A stretch of 64,000 nucleotides of DNA from Rhizobium sullae (lineage in GTDB: Bacteria; Pseudomonadota; Alphaproteobacteria; Rhizobiales; Rhizobiaceae): assembly GCF_025200715.1 (NCBI RefSeq), contig NZ_CP104144.1, positions 1,240,001 through 1,304,000 of the forward strand, in the 5' to 3' direction. A program made the translations under genes and the position numbers. Below the pieces are notes generated by a model. That model was given only the letters and a program-made list of their open reading frames with translations, searched no databases and was not told where the DNA came from. Every line of letters begins with the position of its first letter. Within the stretch, counting starts at the first letter, position 1. Of this stretch, positions 1 through 9,363 are shown piece by piece.

Positions 1-369
1 GTGCTGGAAATGCTGAGTAAGCTTGCCGACGAGATTCGCCCCTGGTTCGCGCCGTCGGCCTGGCTGATCGTAGGCGAGGATGAGGTCGTTGGTCTTTGCT
101 CCATAGTCAGAGTTCCCCAGGGCGGGGATATCCATATCGGCTACGGGGTGGCGCCAGCGCGACAAGGCCGTGGATACACGAGCAGGGCTATTGGCGAACT
201 ACTTTCATGGGGGCGTGCTGACCCGCGCGTCGTCCAGATATCCGCGGAGACAGGCGTCGAGAACATCGCGTCCCAACGCGTTCTGGAGCGCAACGGGTTC
301 ATCCGCATCGGCGAACGTGTCGACATGGAAGATGGCCCGCTGATCTGTTGGCGAGCAATGACCGCCTAA
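1..369 (+). CDS. GNAT-family N-acetyltransferase, probably cut by the window edge
   Basis: The last 122 residues of a GCN5-related acetyltransferase, a family that moves an acetyl group from acetyl-CoA to an amine. The acetyl-CoA pyrophosphate loop reads ARQGRGYTSRAI (about residues 52-63). It is followed by the usual strand and helix with ASQRVLERNGF, the typical last helix of RimJ/RimL-like members. The frame is open from the first base, which is a GTG, but GNAT domains normally need 140-170 residues, so the N-terminal part is most likely outside the window. The substrate cannot be told. Confidence 0.8.
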   Translation: MLEMLSKLADEIRPWFAPSAWLIVGEDEVVGLCSIVRVPQGGDIHIGYGVAPARQGRGYTSRAIGELLSWGRADPRVVQISAETGVENIASQRVLERNGFIRIGERVDMEDGPLICWRAMTA

Positions 370-430
370 GTCCGCATGCTCGGTCCTATGTGGATGCCAT
401 CTACCGTGGTTGGGGTGCGCTGCATGGTTG

Positions 431-631
431 TCACTCCCCGCCGAGCCTGCGGGTGACAAACACGGCCACGCCACCGATCCCCAGGACGATGAGTCCCCAC
501 AGAATCCAGATGCTTTGATTGATCATAAAACTCGAGGACGGGTACGGGAAAAATCCGCTCCCCTGGCCGATCCAGATCAATCCGAGCAGGATCAAAATCG
601 TCCCGAATGTGTAACCGAATTTCCGTCTCAT
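431..631 (-). CDS. small two-helix membrane protein
   Basis: A 66-residue protein with a basic N-terminus (MRRKFGY), a hydrophobic helix at about residues 8-25 and a second at about 42-60, ending in RRLGGE. The ATG at 631 was chosen because CGAGAGGG lies 7 bases upstream; the frame is open further upstream but without such a site. It is probably an inner-membrane protein. I do not recognise a family. It converges on the GNAT gene and is read in the same direction as the LysR gene. Confidence 0.55.
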   Translation of the reverse strand: MRRKFGYTFGTILILLGLIWIGQGSGFFPYPSSSFMINQSIWILWGLIVLGIGGVAVFVTRRLGGE

Positions 632-750
632 TTGCCATCCCTCTCGCACACCACTCGATGCCGACGATAGACCGATCATACGCCGGCGCTGCCTCGATAG
701 CACCTACAACTCATGGCCCCTCAGGTGCGGGTCGAACTTCGATGCTGGCG

Positions 751-1623
751 CTATCCCTTTCCGATAATCTCCTCGAAGCGTCTCGGCAGTGCATCGCCCG
801 ATGCTGCCGATGAAGCCAATACGACTTCCCAGCATGCATCGGCGTCTTTCAGACGGCAAACACTCAGTATCTGAGCCCGGCTGCAGGCTACCGATTCCGG
901 CACGAGTGCGATGCCCAGCCCGTGTCCGACGAGTTCCATCAATGTGCCGAGGTCGCTCACCTCGAATGCGATCTTGCGATCAATATTCGCTCTCAGAAAT
1001 AGATCATCTATGATCTTGCGCGTACCCAAATCCTGCTCGAATTCGACAAAGGCATGGGATGCAATTTCGCCAAGAGAAACAAACTCGCTTGATGCAAGCG
1101 AATGCGTCTTGTTGCAGACAACGACCAGTTCTTCGCAGGCGATCGTGACGGTTGCAATGTCGCTCGGGGGATCGAACATCGGCAGGAATGCGAGGTCGAG
1201 TTTGCCGTTCCTGACCTTCTCCAGCAGATGGGCCGCCCCGCCCTGTATCAGGCGCACGTCGATATGCGGATGACGCTCATGAAAACGGGCAAGCAGAAGC
1301 GGCAGATCGAGAAATGCCGGAAGGCCCTGAACGGTTCCCAGGTTCAGCTTGCCAGATTTCGCCTGGGTAACGGCACTTACCGCTTCCCGTGCATCCTTCG
1401 CTGCCTGAAGGACGATCTCCGCCTTCTCGAGCAGCGCCCTGCCGGCGGCTGTCAGCCGCACCTTTCGAGTGGTGCGGACGAAGAGCTGCGCCTTCAGCTC
1501 TTCTTCCAATGCCCGGACCGAACTCGATAGAGCGGACTGAACGATGTTTAAGCGTTGCGCGGCTTTCGTAAAATGCTCGGCCTTTGCTGCAGCGACAAAA
1601 TATTGGAGCTGGCGTAGTTCCAC
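751..1623 (-). CDS. LysR-family transcriptional regulator
   Basis: A 290-residue LysR-type regulator. The N-terminal winged helix-turn-helix reads from VELRQLQYFV through FTKAAQRLNIVQSALSSSVRALEEEL (about residues 1-50). The C-terminal part is the two-lobed effector-binding domain. A TTG 18 bases upstream (1641) keeps the frame open, but the GTG at 1623 has TGAGGATCCA directly before it, a good ribosome binding site, and gives the usual LysR start. It is divergent from the aldo/keto reductase gene (about 285 bases apart), a classic arrangement for a LysR activator and its target. No specific binding motif was assigned, and the effector is unknown. Confidence 0.88.
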   Translation of the reverse strand: MELRQLQYFVAAAKAEHFTKAAQRLNIVQSALSSSVRALEEELKAQLFVRTTRKVRLTAAGRALLEKAEIVLQAAKDAREAVSAVTQAKSGKLNLGTVQGLPAFLDLPLLLARFHERHPHIDVRLIQGGAAHLLEKVRNGKLDLAFLPMFDPPSDIATVTIACEELVVVCNKTHSLASSEFVSLGEIASHAFVEFEQDLGTRKIIDDLFLRANIDRKIAFEVSDLGTLMELVGHGLGIALVPESVACSRAQILSVCRLKDADACWEVVLASSAASGDALPRRFEEIIGKG

Positions 1624-1907
1624 TGGATCCTCATTGTGCAAAGAAATCGATCAATCTTATCTAAATCTTCCGTTTGAAAGATGGAAGCGCCTGACGCATT
1701 CTCTCGCTGTGTTATCGGCACAGCTTCTTCCTCAAGTGACCAATCCTATTCTTCACTCACCCGATTCATGAGTGCCTTCTCAGGCCTTGCACTTCGAAGG
1801 CTGCGGAAGAAAAGGAAGCAATGGCTGCGGCACCGCCGTCAGTGCCGATGATGCTGAGATAGTGGCCGCTCTTAGTGTCGCGGCCTTGATGTTCATTGGA
1901 GGTAAGC

Positions 1908-2939
1908 ATGGATTATCGCAAACTCGGTCCGAGCGGCACGATCGTGACCGCCTATTGTCTCGGCACGATGACCTTCGGCGCAGAGGCTGACGAAGCCGCC
2001 TCTCACAGGTTGCTCGACGACTATTTCGCCTGGGGCGGCAATTTCATCGATACTGCCGATGTCTATAGCGCCGGCAAGTCCGAAGAGATCATCGGGCGTT
2101 GGCTGAAGGCGCGGCCAATCGAGGCAAAGCAAGCTGTGATCGCGACTAAAGGTCGCTTTCCGATGGGTTCGGGTCCGAACGATATCGGCCTTTCGCGCAA
2201 ACACCTCCACCAAGCGCTCGACGACTCCCTCCACCGTCTCGGCGTCGAGCATATCGATCTCTACCAGATGCATGCCTGGGACGCGCTGACGCCGATCGAG
2301 GAGACGCTGCGTTTCCTCGATGACGCCGTTTCAGCCGGCAAGATCAGCTATTACGGCTTCTCCAACTATGTTGGTTGGCACATTGCCAAGGCTTCCGAGA
2401 TTGCCAAGGCGCGCGGCTACACACGACCGGTGACGCTTCAGCCGCAATACAATTTGCTGATGCGCGATATCGAGCTTGAAATCGTCGCCGCCTGCCAGGA
2501 TGCCAGCATGGGATTGTTGCCCTGGTCACCGCTCGGCGGCGGCTGGCTGACGGGCAAGTACAGGCGCGATCAGATTCCGACCGGCGCAACCCGCCTTGGC
2601 GAAAATCCAACGCGCGGCGGCGAGGCTTTCGAAGCCCGCAATGCGCAGGAGCGTACCTGGGCCATCATCGGCGCGGTCGAGGACATCGCGAGAGCCCGCG
2701 GCGTCAGCATGGCGCAAGTTGCCCTTGCCTGGACGGCGGCGCGCCCGGCCGTGACCTCCGTCATTCTGGGCGCGCGAAACCCCGAGCAGCTCGCCGACAA
2801 TCTTAGCGCCGCCAGTCTCGTGCTTTCGATTGAGGAGACTGCCAGGCTCGACGAGGTCAGCGCCCCGACACCCGGGCAATATCCCTATGGTGCGCACGGC
2901 ATCAACCAGCGCCACCGCAAAATGGAAGGCGGCCGCTAG
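1908..2939 (+). CDS. aldo/keto reductase
   Basis: A 343-residue NADPH-dependent aldo/keto reductase with the (beta/alpha)8 fold. The catalytic tetrad is visible: Asp48 and Tyr53 in DTADVYSAGKSEEIIG, Lys81 in VIATKGRF and His122 in LYQMHAWD. The C-terminal cofactor segment SVILGARNPEQLADNL is typical of the YajO/Tas-like branch. The start is ATG 1908 behind GGAGGTAAGC; a TTG 12 bases earlier lies inside that site. It is divergent from a LysR gene and converges on the sugar ABC operon, so it may reduce a product of that pathway, but nothing proves this. Confidence 0.88.
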   Translation: MDYRKLGPSGTIVTAYCLGTMTFGAEADEAASHRLLDDYFAWGGNFIDTADVYSAGKSEEIIGRWLKARPIEAKQAVIATKGRFPMGSGPNDIGLSRKHLHQALDDSLHRLGVEHIDLYQMHAWDALTPIEETLRFLDDAVSAGKISYYGFSNYVGWHIAKASEIAKARGYTRPVTLQPQYNLLMRDIELEIVAACQDASMGLLPWSPLGGGWLTGKYRRDQIPTGATRLGENPTRGGEAFEARNAQERTWAIIGAVEDIARARGVSMAQVALAWTAARPAVTSVILGARNPEQLADNLSAASLVLSIEETARLDEVSAPTPGQYPYGAHGINQRHRKMEGGR

Positions 2940-2954
2940 CTTTTGAAGGCGGCG

Positions 2955-4025
2955 TCAGATCCTGACGCCGCTTGCCTCGTCGAAAAGGTGTAGCTGAGCC
3001 GGATCGACGACCACGCCGACGGTGTCCCCCGCCTGCGCGCTGCCACGCCCGGTTTCGACGATGGTGAGTTCCGGCTCGGTTGCCGCGGTGATGAAGGTCG
3101 AGGAACCGGTGGATTCGACGACGGCGACCGGGACATCGAAGGTGCCCTGCCCTTGGCCGGTGATGCCGATATGTTCGGGGCGGATGCCGGCCGTCACCTT
3201 GCGGCCGGGCTGCAGTTTGCCGGCAAGCGCCAGCTTCTGCTTGAGCGGACCGAGGTCGAGCGTCAGGCTTGCACCATCTTCGCCGACGATCGCCGGGATG
3301 AAGTTCATCGCGGGTGAGCCGATGAAGCCGGCAACGAACTTGTTGGCGGGCGTGTCGTAAAGATCAAGCGGCCTGCCCTGCTGCTCGATGATGCCCTCGC
3401 GCATGACGACGACGTGATCGGCCATGGTCATAGCCTCGATCTGATCATGCGTGACGTAGACCGATGTTGCATGAAGCCGATCGTGCAAGGCTCTGATTTC
3501 CTTGCGCATATGAACGCGCAGCGCCGCATCCAGATTGGACAGCGGTTCGTCGAAGAGGAATGCCTTCGGATGACGGATGATGGCGCGGCTCATGGCGACG
3601 CGCTGACGCTGGCCACCGGAAAGCTCGCGCGGATAGCGCTTCAGGAGATGCGACAGGCCGGTGGTGGTGGCGACTTCCTCGGCGGCTTTCTTCGCCTCGG
3701 CTTTCGCGACGCCACGGATCCGGAGACTGTAAGTCAGGTTCTGCTCGACGGTCATATGCGGATAAAGCGCGTAGGACTGGAAGACCATGGCCACATCGCG
3801 CTTGCGCGGCGGCACGTTGTTCATCAGCTCGCCAGCAATCTTAAGGTCGCCTTCGGAGATGCTTTCAAGTCCCGCCAGAGACCGCAGAAGCGTGGACTTG
3901 CCGCAGCCGGAGGGACCGACGAGGGCCACGAACGTTCCCTTGGCGATCGACAGGTTGATGTTCTTGAGAGCGTGGAAGGCGCCATAGTGCTTGTTGACGC
4001 CGGCAAGCTCGATCTGAGTGGTCAT
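2955..4025 (-). CDS. sugar ABC transporter ATP-binding protein (UgpC/MalK type)
   Basis: A 356-residue ATPase of the CUT1 carbohydrate importers. It has Walker A GPSGCGKST (about residues 37-45), Q-loop VFQSYALYPHM, signature LSGGQRQR, Walker B AFLFDEPLSNLD and switch His in YVTHDQ. A C-terminal TOBE region (about 240-356) includes GIRPEHIG, as in MalK/UgpC. The start ATG overlaps the stop of the upstream permease by four bases (ATGA), so it is translationally coupled. It is the last gene of the minus-strand operon. Such ATPases sometimes serve several importers. Confidence 0.93.
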   Translation of the reverse strand: MTTQIELAGVNKHYGAFHALKNINLSIAKGTFVALVGPSGCGKSTLLRSLAGLESISEGDLKIAGELMNNVPPRKRDVAMVFQSYALYPHMTVEQNLTYSLRIRGVAKAEAKKAAEEVATTTGLSHLLKRYPRELSGGQRQRVAMSRAIIRHPKAFLFDEPLSNLDAALRVHMRKEIRALHDRLHATSVYVTHDQIEAMTMADHVVVMREGIIEQQGRPLDLYDTPANKFVAGFIGSPAMNFIPAIVGEDGASLTLDLGPLKQKLALAGKLQPGRKVTAGIRPEHIGITGQGQGTFDVPVAVVESTGSSTFITAATEPELTIVETGRGSAQAGDTVGVVVDPAQLHLFDEASGVRI

Positions 4026-4849
4026 TTGAGGGCTCCCGAGGTGAGGCCGGATACGATGCGGCGCTGCAAGAGAACGAAAATGGCGAGGATCGGCGTCACA
4101 TACATCGTGGCGTAGGCCATGATATTGTTCCATTCGTTGGTGTTCGGTCCCATGAAGGAATTGAGACCGACGCTCGCCGGCTGAAGCTCGGCGGCCTGGA
4201 TCATCGACTTCGCATAGACGAATTCGCCGAAGGCCTGCATGAAGATTAGGATCGCACTGACGAGGATGCCGTTCCGGGCAAGCGGCAGGACAATGTTGAA
4301 GAAGGCGCCGACGCGGGAATTGCCGTCGACGAGGGCGGCCTCCTCGAGTTCCTGCGGCACCGCCATGAAAGTGGCACGGACGAGGACGACGAAGAAGGGC
4401 ATGCTTTTCGCAGCAATGGCGATGATAACAGCAAGGCGCGGATAGTTGAGCATGCCGAACTGCGAGAAACCGACGAAGATCGGCGTGACCATCAGCGAAG
4501 CAGGAAGAACCTGCAGCATCAGGATGAGGAACAGGCCGATATCCACCCAAACATTGCGGTAGCGCGCCAGCACGTAGGCGCAGCCGACGCCGAGAAAGGT
4601 GATGAGCGTGACGGAGCCGATGGCGATGACCAGCGAATTCCAGAGATAGCGGCCCATGTTCCGGCTTTCCCAGACATAGCCGTATGTGCCCCATTGCGGC
4701 GAGGAAGGCCAGAAGCTCGGCGGCGTGGCGAACATCTCCGAGCCGCTTTTGAGCGTCGTGATATACATCCAGTAGAGCGGAAAGAGATAGATCGCCGCCA
4801 TGACGATGGCGATCGCGAGCATCAGGCGGTTGCGGTTCGTCTCGCTCAT
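4022..4849 (-). CDS. sugar ABC transporter permease (MalG-like)
   Basis: A 275-residue inner-membrane permease of the MalFG/UgpAE group with six predicted transmembrane segments. The EAA loop that contacts the ATPase reads ELEEAALVDGNSRVGAFFNIVLPLARNG. The short N-terminus before helix 1 and the periplasmic stretch beginning TTLKSGSEMF are typical of the MalG-type partner. It overlaps the first permease by four bases upstream and the ATPase gene by four bases downstream. Confidence 0.92.
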   Translation of the reverse strand: MSETNRNRLMLAIAIVMAAIYLFPLYWMYITTLKSGSEMFATPPSFWPSSPQWGTYGYVWESRNMGRYLWNSLVIAIGSVTLITFLGVGCAYVLARYRNVWVDIGLFLILMLQVLPASLMVTPIFVGFSQFGMLNYPRLAVIIAIAAKSMPFFVVLVRATFMAVPQELEEAALVDGNSRVGAFFNIVLPLARNGILVSAILIFMQAFGEFVYAKSMIQAAELQPASVGLNSFMGPNTNEWNNIMAYATMYVTPILAIFVLLQRRIVSGLTSGALK

Positions 4850-5748
4850 CCGCGCACCTCATGGCGTGTCGAGCGTACGTAGACGACCGAGGCGATCATG
4901 ACGAAGACGATCATGATGACGGAGATCGTGGCCCCTTTGGCGAAGTCATATTGGCGGAAGGACAGGTCCCAGGCCCAGTATTGCGTCACGTTCGAGGAAT
5001 TGTTCGGCCCGCCGGAGGTGATCGCCGCGAAAAGGTCAAACTGCTGCAGCGTGAAGATCAGGCCGAGCGCGACGATGGCACCGATTGTCGAGCGCATCAT
5101 CGGCAAGGTGATCGTCCAGAAGCGCTGCCAGGCATTGGCGCCGTCGAGTTCGGCTGCCTCGTAAAGATCGCCTGGAATGCTGGACAGGCCGACGGAGAGG
5201 AGGATCATGTTGAACGCAGTGCCGAGCCAGACATTGGCGATGATGACGGCATAAAGAGAGTAGTGTGGGTCCGAGCGCCAGAAGATGTTGCCGCTGATGA
5301 TGCCGCTTTCTTTCAGGATGAAATTCAACACGCCGAAGTCACCGGAGAGAATCCAGTTCCAGATGGCGCCGACAACGAGGCCGGGCATGACCCAGGAGAC
5401 GAGGAAAAGACCGCGCAGCCACGATGCGCCGGGAAAATTCACCCAGAAAAATAACGCCAAGCCGAAGCCGATCAGGAACTGGCCAGCGATGGATCCGATG
5501 ACGAAAATTGCCGTGTTGCGAAGGATCGGCCAGGTTTCCGGCAGCGCGAATAGGTCGGTGTAGTTCTTGAAGCCGACGAAAGGACGCGAGAAGGTGCCGA
5601 GGCTGAACATATCGACCTCTTGGAAACTCATCACGACGTTGTAGATGAGTGGCAAGCCTGCCATCACGAACAGAAAGATGAGCGGAAAGGCGACTAGCGC
5701 GATATCGAAACCGCGGCCGTCCCTGACGCTGGAAAGAATCCTTTTCAT
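4846..5748 (-). CDS. sugar ABC transporter permease (MalF/UgpA-like)
   Basis: A 300-residue inner-membrane permease and the partner of the next gene. Helix 1 lies at about residues 15-35 (ALVAFPLIFLFVMAGLPLIY). The cytoplasmic EAA loop reads DLYEAAELDGANAWQRFWTITLPMM. The ATG has GGAGGACC just upstream. The gap to the binding-protein gene (5749-5857) holds two hairpins, the usual way such operons make more binding protein than permease. Confidence 0.92.
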   Translation of the reverse strand: MKRILSSVRDGRGFDIALVAFPLIFLFVMAGLPLIYNVVMSFQEVDMFSLGTFSRPFVGFKNYTDLFALPETWPILRNTAIFVIGSIAGQFLIGFGLALFFWVNFPGASWLRGLFLVSWVMPGLVVGAIWNWILSGDFGVLNFILKESGIISGNIFWRSDPHYSLYAVIIANVWLGTAFNMILLSVGLSSIPGDLYEAAELDGANAWQRFWTITLPMMRSTIGAIVALGLIFTLQQFDLFAAITSGGPNNSSNVTQYWAWDLSFRQYDFAKGATISVIMIVFVMIASVVYVRSTRHEVRG

Positions 5749-5769
5749 CGGTCCTCCGATACTCCGAAC

Positions 5770-5804
5770 GGGGCTGCCTGATGCTTTCGCTCATAGGCAG
5801 CCCC
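5770..5804 (-). promoter_or_regulatory. intercistronic hairpin after the binding-protein gene
   Basis: A perfect 10-base inverted repeat (GGGGCTGCCT at 5770-5779 and AGGCAGCCCC at 5795-5804) with a 15-base loop, in the transcript between the binding-protein gene and the first permease. No U-run follows, so it is more likely an mRNA-stabilising or attenuating stem than a full terminator. Confidence 0.6.
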
Positions 5805-5822
5805 TGCCGGGAGGAAATGATG

Positions 5823-5842
5823 GGATGGCCCGAAGGCCATCC
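5823..5842 (-). promoter_or_regulatory. second intercistronic hairpin with a tetraloop
   Basis: A perfect 8-base stem (GGATGGCC / GGCCATCC) closed by four bases, 15 bases after the binding-protein stop codon. It lies in tandem with the hairpin at 5770-5804. Stem-loops at this place commonly protect the binding-protein mRNA from 3' exonucleases. Confidence 0.55.
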
Positions 5843-5857
5843 GGTTAGGTCGGGAGA

Positions 5858-7090
5858 CTAGCCGAGGACTGCCTTGATCTTGTCTGCGGCCTGATCAAGC
5901 GCATCCTTCGGGCTCATCTGGCCGGTCAGTGCAGCCTGGATTGCATCTTGGATCGCCTTGGAGATCTTTGGCCATTGCGGATGCGGGCCGCGGGGCTTGG
6001 CGTATTTCAACTGCTCGATGAAGACCTTGAGGGCGTCATCCTTCAGTGCTTCGCCGGTCGCCGGGATGGTGATGTCGGAACGGGCCGGAAGCTGACCGTA
6101 GTTCTTGAACATCTTGTCGTCCTGCGAGGCGAAGAATTCGAGCACTTTGAAGGCTTCGTCCGGGTGCTTGCTGCTGGCAAAAATCGCCCAGTTGAAGTCG
6201 CCCATGGCCGACGAGCGCTCAGCGCCTTCCTTCGGAACCGGAAGCAGGGTCACACCCCAGTCGAACTTGGCTTCCTTCATCATGCGGTCGAGTTCCCACG
6301 GACCGGAGATCGCCATTGCGGCATTGCCGGAGTTGAAGGTGCCGGTCGAATCCCACTGACCACGTGTCAGACTATCGGGCGAGGCAAGCTTCTCGTCCAT
6401 GATGGTCTTCCAGGTCTCAAGCGCCTTGACCGCGCCGTCTGCATTGATGTTCTCGTAGCCGCCGCCACCCATCTGGGCCCAAGGAAGAAACTGGAAGGTA
6501 CCTTCCTCGTTCGCCTTGGCGGAGAAGGCCAGGCCATAGACGTTCTTGGCCGGGTCAGTCAGCTTGCGCGCGTCCTCAACGAGTTCGTCCCATGTCTTCG
6601 GCGGCTTGTTCGGATCGAGGCCTTTCGCCTTGAACATGTCCTTGTTGTAGTAAAGCGCGATCGTGTTGGTCGCCTTCGGCACGCCGTAGTACTTACCGTC
6701 CCACATCACGGACTTCAGCGGTCCGGGAAAATAGTTCTCCGGCTTTACGACCGTCGACTTCGAGATCATGTCTGTGAGATCGAGGAATGCGCCGCGCGAC
6801 GAGAAGAGTGCGTGCTCAGGATTGTCGACGGCGATGATATCGGGCGCCTGTCCTGTGGAATAAGCGCGCATTGCCTCACTGACGACGTCATCGAACTGAA
6901 TCTGGCGATATTCGACTTTAATACCGTTGTTGAGCTTGTTGAAATCTTTGACGAGATTCGGCGCCGGCTGGATGTCGCGGTCGAGCGACCAGACGCTGAT
7001 GGTAACGTCTTCCGCCTTGGCGGAAAGGCCAAAGAGCGAGACGCCGGCAAGTGCCAGAGCGCCCAGAACTGCAAATTTACGGATAGCCAT
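5858..7090 (-). CDS. extracellular sugar-binding protein of the ABC importer
   Basis: A 410-residue periplasmic solute-binding protein of family 1 (CUT1). The Sec signal peptide is MAIRKF followed by a hydrophobic core, with cleavage likely after GLSAKA (about residue 26). The mature part begins EDVTISVWS. Conserved family segments include [30 protein letters not shown] and [15 protein letters not shown]. The start ATG has GGAGGAGAACC upstream. The ligand is probably a sugar or sugar derivative, since the operon also holds a Gfo/Idh dehydrogenase and a TIM-barrel epimerase. The exact ligand cannot be read from sequence. Confidence 0.92.
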   Translation of the reverse strand: MAIRKFAVLGALALAGVSLFGLSAKAEDVTISVWSLDRDIQPAPNLVKDFNKLNNGIKVEYRQIQFDDVVSEAMRAYSTGQAPDIIAVDNPEHALFSSRGAFLDLTDMISKSTVVKPENYFPGPLKSVMWDGKYYGVPKATNTIALYYNKDMFKAKGLDPNKPPKTWDELVEDARKLTDPAKNVYGLAFSAKANEEGTFQFLPWAQMGGGGYENINADGAVKALETWKTIMDEKLASPDSLTRGQWDSTGTFNSGNAAMAISGPWELDRMMKEAKFDWGVTLLPVPKEGAERSSAMGDFNWAIFASSKHPDEAFKVLEFFASQDDKMFKNYGQLPARSDITIPATGEALKDDALKVFIEQLKYAKPRGPHPQWPKISKAIQDAIQAALTGQMSPKDALDQAADKIKAVLG

Positions 7091-7155
7091 GGTTCTCCTC
7101 CTTTGTGGTTATCCCCGACAGTCCGGCAAAATCCTCCTTGCCGGACGCGGTATCG

Positions 7156-8058
7156 TCAAACCGGATCGACGACGAAATCGCCGCCCCGGGCATGCTTCAG
7201 ATGATTCAGTGCATGGACCTGGCCGGTCATCTCCAGCGCATCGCGGTAGACCGGATCATGCCAGCCTTCGATATCGATCGAGCCCGACCAGCCGGCCAGA
7301 CGCAGCTCGGAAATGATGTCCGTCCAGTTGCTGTCGCCGAAGCCCGGCGTGCGCATGAAGACGAACTTTTCCTTGCCGAAGATGCCATGCTCCTTGATGA
7401 CATCCCAGCGGATCGTCGCATCCTTGCCGTGGACATGGAAGATTTTCTTTGCCCACTTGCGGATCTGTGGCAGCGGCTCGATCAGGTACACCATCTGATG
7501 GCAAGGTTCCCACTCAAGGCCGATGTTGTCGTCCGGCGTCTCGTTGAAGATCAGCTCCCAGGCATCCGGATTGTGGGCGATGTTCCAGTCGCCGGTCGTC
7601 CAATTGCCGTCCATCGCGCAGTTTTCGAAGGCGATCTTGATGCCCTTGTCGGCGGCGCGCTTGGCAAGCTCGCTCCATATCTGCTTGTAGCGCGGCAGGC
7701 TGTCGGTCAGCGGCTTGCCCCGAACCCGGCCGGTAAAGCCGGCAACGCAGGTGGCGCCGAAATGATGGGCATTGTCGATGCAGTCTTTCCAGCCTTGCAG
7801 CGTTTGCAAGTCGATATCGGTTTCTTCCAGCGGATTGCCGAACATGCCGAGCGTCGAGATGGTGATGTCGCGGCCGCCGATCGCGTCGAGGGAACGCTTG
7901 CCGAGTTCGGCAAGATCCTGCCCGTTGGTCGTTTGCCAGAAAAAGGGCTCGAAGCTCTCAAAACCCATATCGGCGATCTGGCCGATGCGCTTGTCGGCGC
8001 CGCCCTTGGACGCGCTGACCATTGTGCCGATACGGATGGACTTTGCAGAATTGCTCAC
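7156..8058 (-). CDS. sugar phosphate isomerase/epimerase-type TIM-barrel protein
   Basis: A 300-residue protein of the xylose-isomerase-like TIM-barrel group (AP endonuclease family 2 fold). Metal-site-like segments are visible: IAFENCAMDG, GLEWEPCHQM, IFHVHGKDA and GSIDIEGWHDP. They place Glu, Glu/His, His and Glu at the strand ends as in the family. The start is GTG 8058 behind GGAATGAG; the only nearby ATG is out of frame. It lies 11 bases after the Gfo/Idh gene. Such pairs usually oxidise a sugar or polyol and then isomerise or epimerise the keto product. The substrate is unknown. Confidence 0.85.
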   Translation of the reverse strand: MSNSAKSIRIGTMVSASKGGADKRIGQIADMGFESFEPFFWQTTNGQDLAELGKRSLDAIGGRDITISTLGMFGNPLEETDIDLQTLQGWKDCIDNAHHFGATCVAGFTGRVRGKPLTDSLPRYKQIWSELAKRAADKGIKIAFENCAMDGNWTTGDWNIAHNPDAWELIFNETPDDNIGLEWEPCHQMVYLIEPLPQIRKWAKKIFHVHGKDATIRWDVIKEHGIFGKEKFVFMRTPGFGDSNWTDIISELRLAGWSGSIDIEGWHDPVYRDALEMTGQVHALNHLKHARGGDFVVDPV

Positions 8059-8069
8059 AATCTCATTCC

Positions 8070-9104
8070 TTATGCTGAAATCTCGATGCGCTTGCCGGTC
8101 CTGGCGCTTTCGATCGCGCCGAAGACCATGGCAAGGCTTCTGATATTGTCGCTGCTGACAGTCTCCGGCCGTTTGCCGGTCCGGATGGCGTCCACGAAGC
8201 CGGCAATCACGCTGGCATGGCCGTGTGTTTCCTCGTCGCGCTCCGGCTCCGGAACGTTGACGGGCGCAAAGCCGCGCAGCAGACCCGTCTCCTCCCCTGC
8301 AACCGCGGCGCTGAACGTGTCGTCTCCATCCCAGGTCAGCATTCCCCTGGAGCCGACGAGACGCCACTGGCTTTCCCAGCTCGTGCGCTCGCCTTCGGCG
8401 CACCAGGAGCCGCGATAGGTGAAAACGACATCGTCGGAGAATTCGAAGGTGGCGTTCGCAGAGGCGCCGTGACGGTACCACGATCCCTTGGGATTGCGCT
8501 CGATGCAGTAGACAGCGAGCGGCTTTTTGCCAGCGACATAGCGTGCGGCATCGAAAGTGTGGATCGCCATGTCGAGAAGCAGGACGTTATCCATGTCTTC
8601 GCGAAAGCCGCCGAAATGCGGGGCGAGGAAGAAGTCGCAGTGGATGCCGGTCAGTTCGCCGATCGCACCCAATTCGACAAAACGGCGCATGCGGCGGACA
8701 CCGGATATGAAGCGGCGGTTCTGGATGATTGCGTGGATCTTGCCGGTTTCGGCCGCAAGATCGATCAACGCAGCCCCTTCCGTCAGGGAGGTTGCCATCG
8801 GCTTTTCGCTGAGCACATGACAGCCGGCCTTGAGTGCCGTGGAGACGACGTTGAACCGGGCAGTCGGGATGACGACGTCGAAGACGATATCCGCCTTCGC
8901 CGTTGCAATGACGGCGGAAAGATTTGTGCCGATGGCAGCCCCGCTCAAGCCGAATTCAGCGGCGAGCGCTTCGGCCGCAGCCGGATTGACATCGACGAGG
9001 CCCGTAACCTTGATCGCTTCGGCCAGAGCCGGGGTTTCCTTTATGGCGCGCAGCCAGCCCTTGGACATGGCTCCGCATCCGCAGAGAACTGCATTCAATT
9101 TCAC
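8070..9104 (-). CDS. Gfo/Idh/MocA-family NAD(P)-dependent oxidoreductase
   Basis: A 344-residue dehydrogenase. The N-terminal Rossmann fold starts VKLNAVLCGCGAMSKGWLRAI, and the family catalytic-lysine motif is in HVLSEKPMATS. The C-terminal alpha/beta domain (about 130-340) includes DMAIHTFDAARYVAG, where the usual catalytic His lies. GTG 9104 is preferred over an upstream in-frame start at 9134 because GGAGGAAATC precedes it directly. It is the first gene of the operon, about 50 bases downstream of a perfect LacI-type palindrome. It probably oxidises a sugar or cyclitol hydroxyl at the start of catabolism. Confidence 0.88.
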   Translation of the reverse strand: MKLNAVLCGCGAMSKGWLRAIKETPALAEAIKVTGLVDVNPAAAEALAAEFGLSGAAIGTNLSAVIATAKADIVFDVVIPTARFNVVSTALKAGCHVLSEKPMATSLTEGAALIDLAAETGKIHAIIQNRRFISGVRRMRRFVELGAIGELTGIHCDFFLAPHFGGFREDMDNVLLLDMAIHTFDAARYVAGKKPLAVYCIERNPKGSWYRHGASANATFEFSDDVVFTYRGSWCAEGERTSWESQWRLVGSRGMLTWDGDDTFSAAVAGEETGLLRGFAPVNVPEPERDEETHGHASVIAGFVDAIRTGKRPETVSSDNIRSLAMVFGAIESARTGKRIEISA

Positions 9105-9152
9105 GATTTCCTCCCGCGGCGCGCGTCCCGGCAATTCGCCGAAAGCGTGTCC

Positions 9153-9166
9153 CGTAAACGTTTACG
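9153..9166. promoter_or_regulatory. LacI-family operator of the sugar ABC operon
   Basis: CGTAAACGTTTACG is a perfect 14-base palindrome with the central CG step typical of LacI/GalR operators. It lies 48 bases upstream of the Gfo/Idh start and about 450 bases before the divergent LacI gene at 9617, its most likely repressor. Confidence 0.75.
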
Positions 9167-9363
9167 ATACTAAGCGGAAAGGTTTCTTTCTGTCAATAGA
9201 GGGCAGATTTGAGCAAAATGCTGCGAAAAATGGCTTTAAATGCGGACCTTTAGGCAAGTTCGTGCCGCAGCGCAGCAGAGAAATATCCACCATGTCATCT
9301 GACCGTAAAACAAACATTCTACCAGACTCGGCTCGCACAGCCGTGCAATTGGAGGGATTGAGC

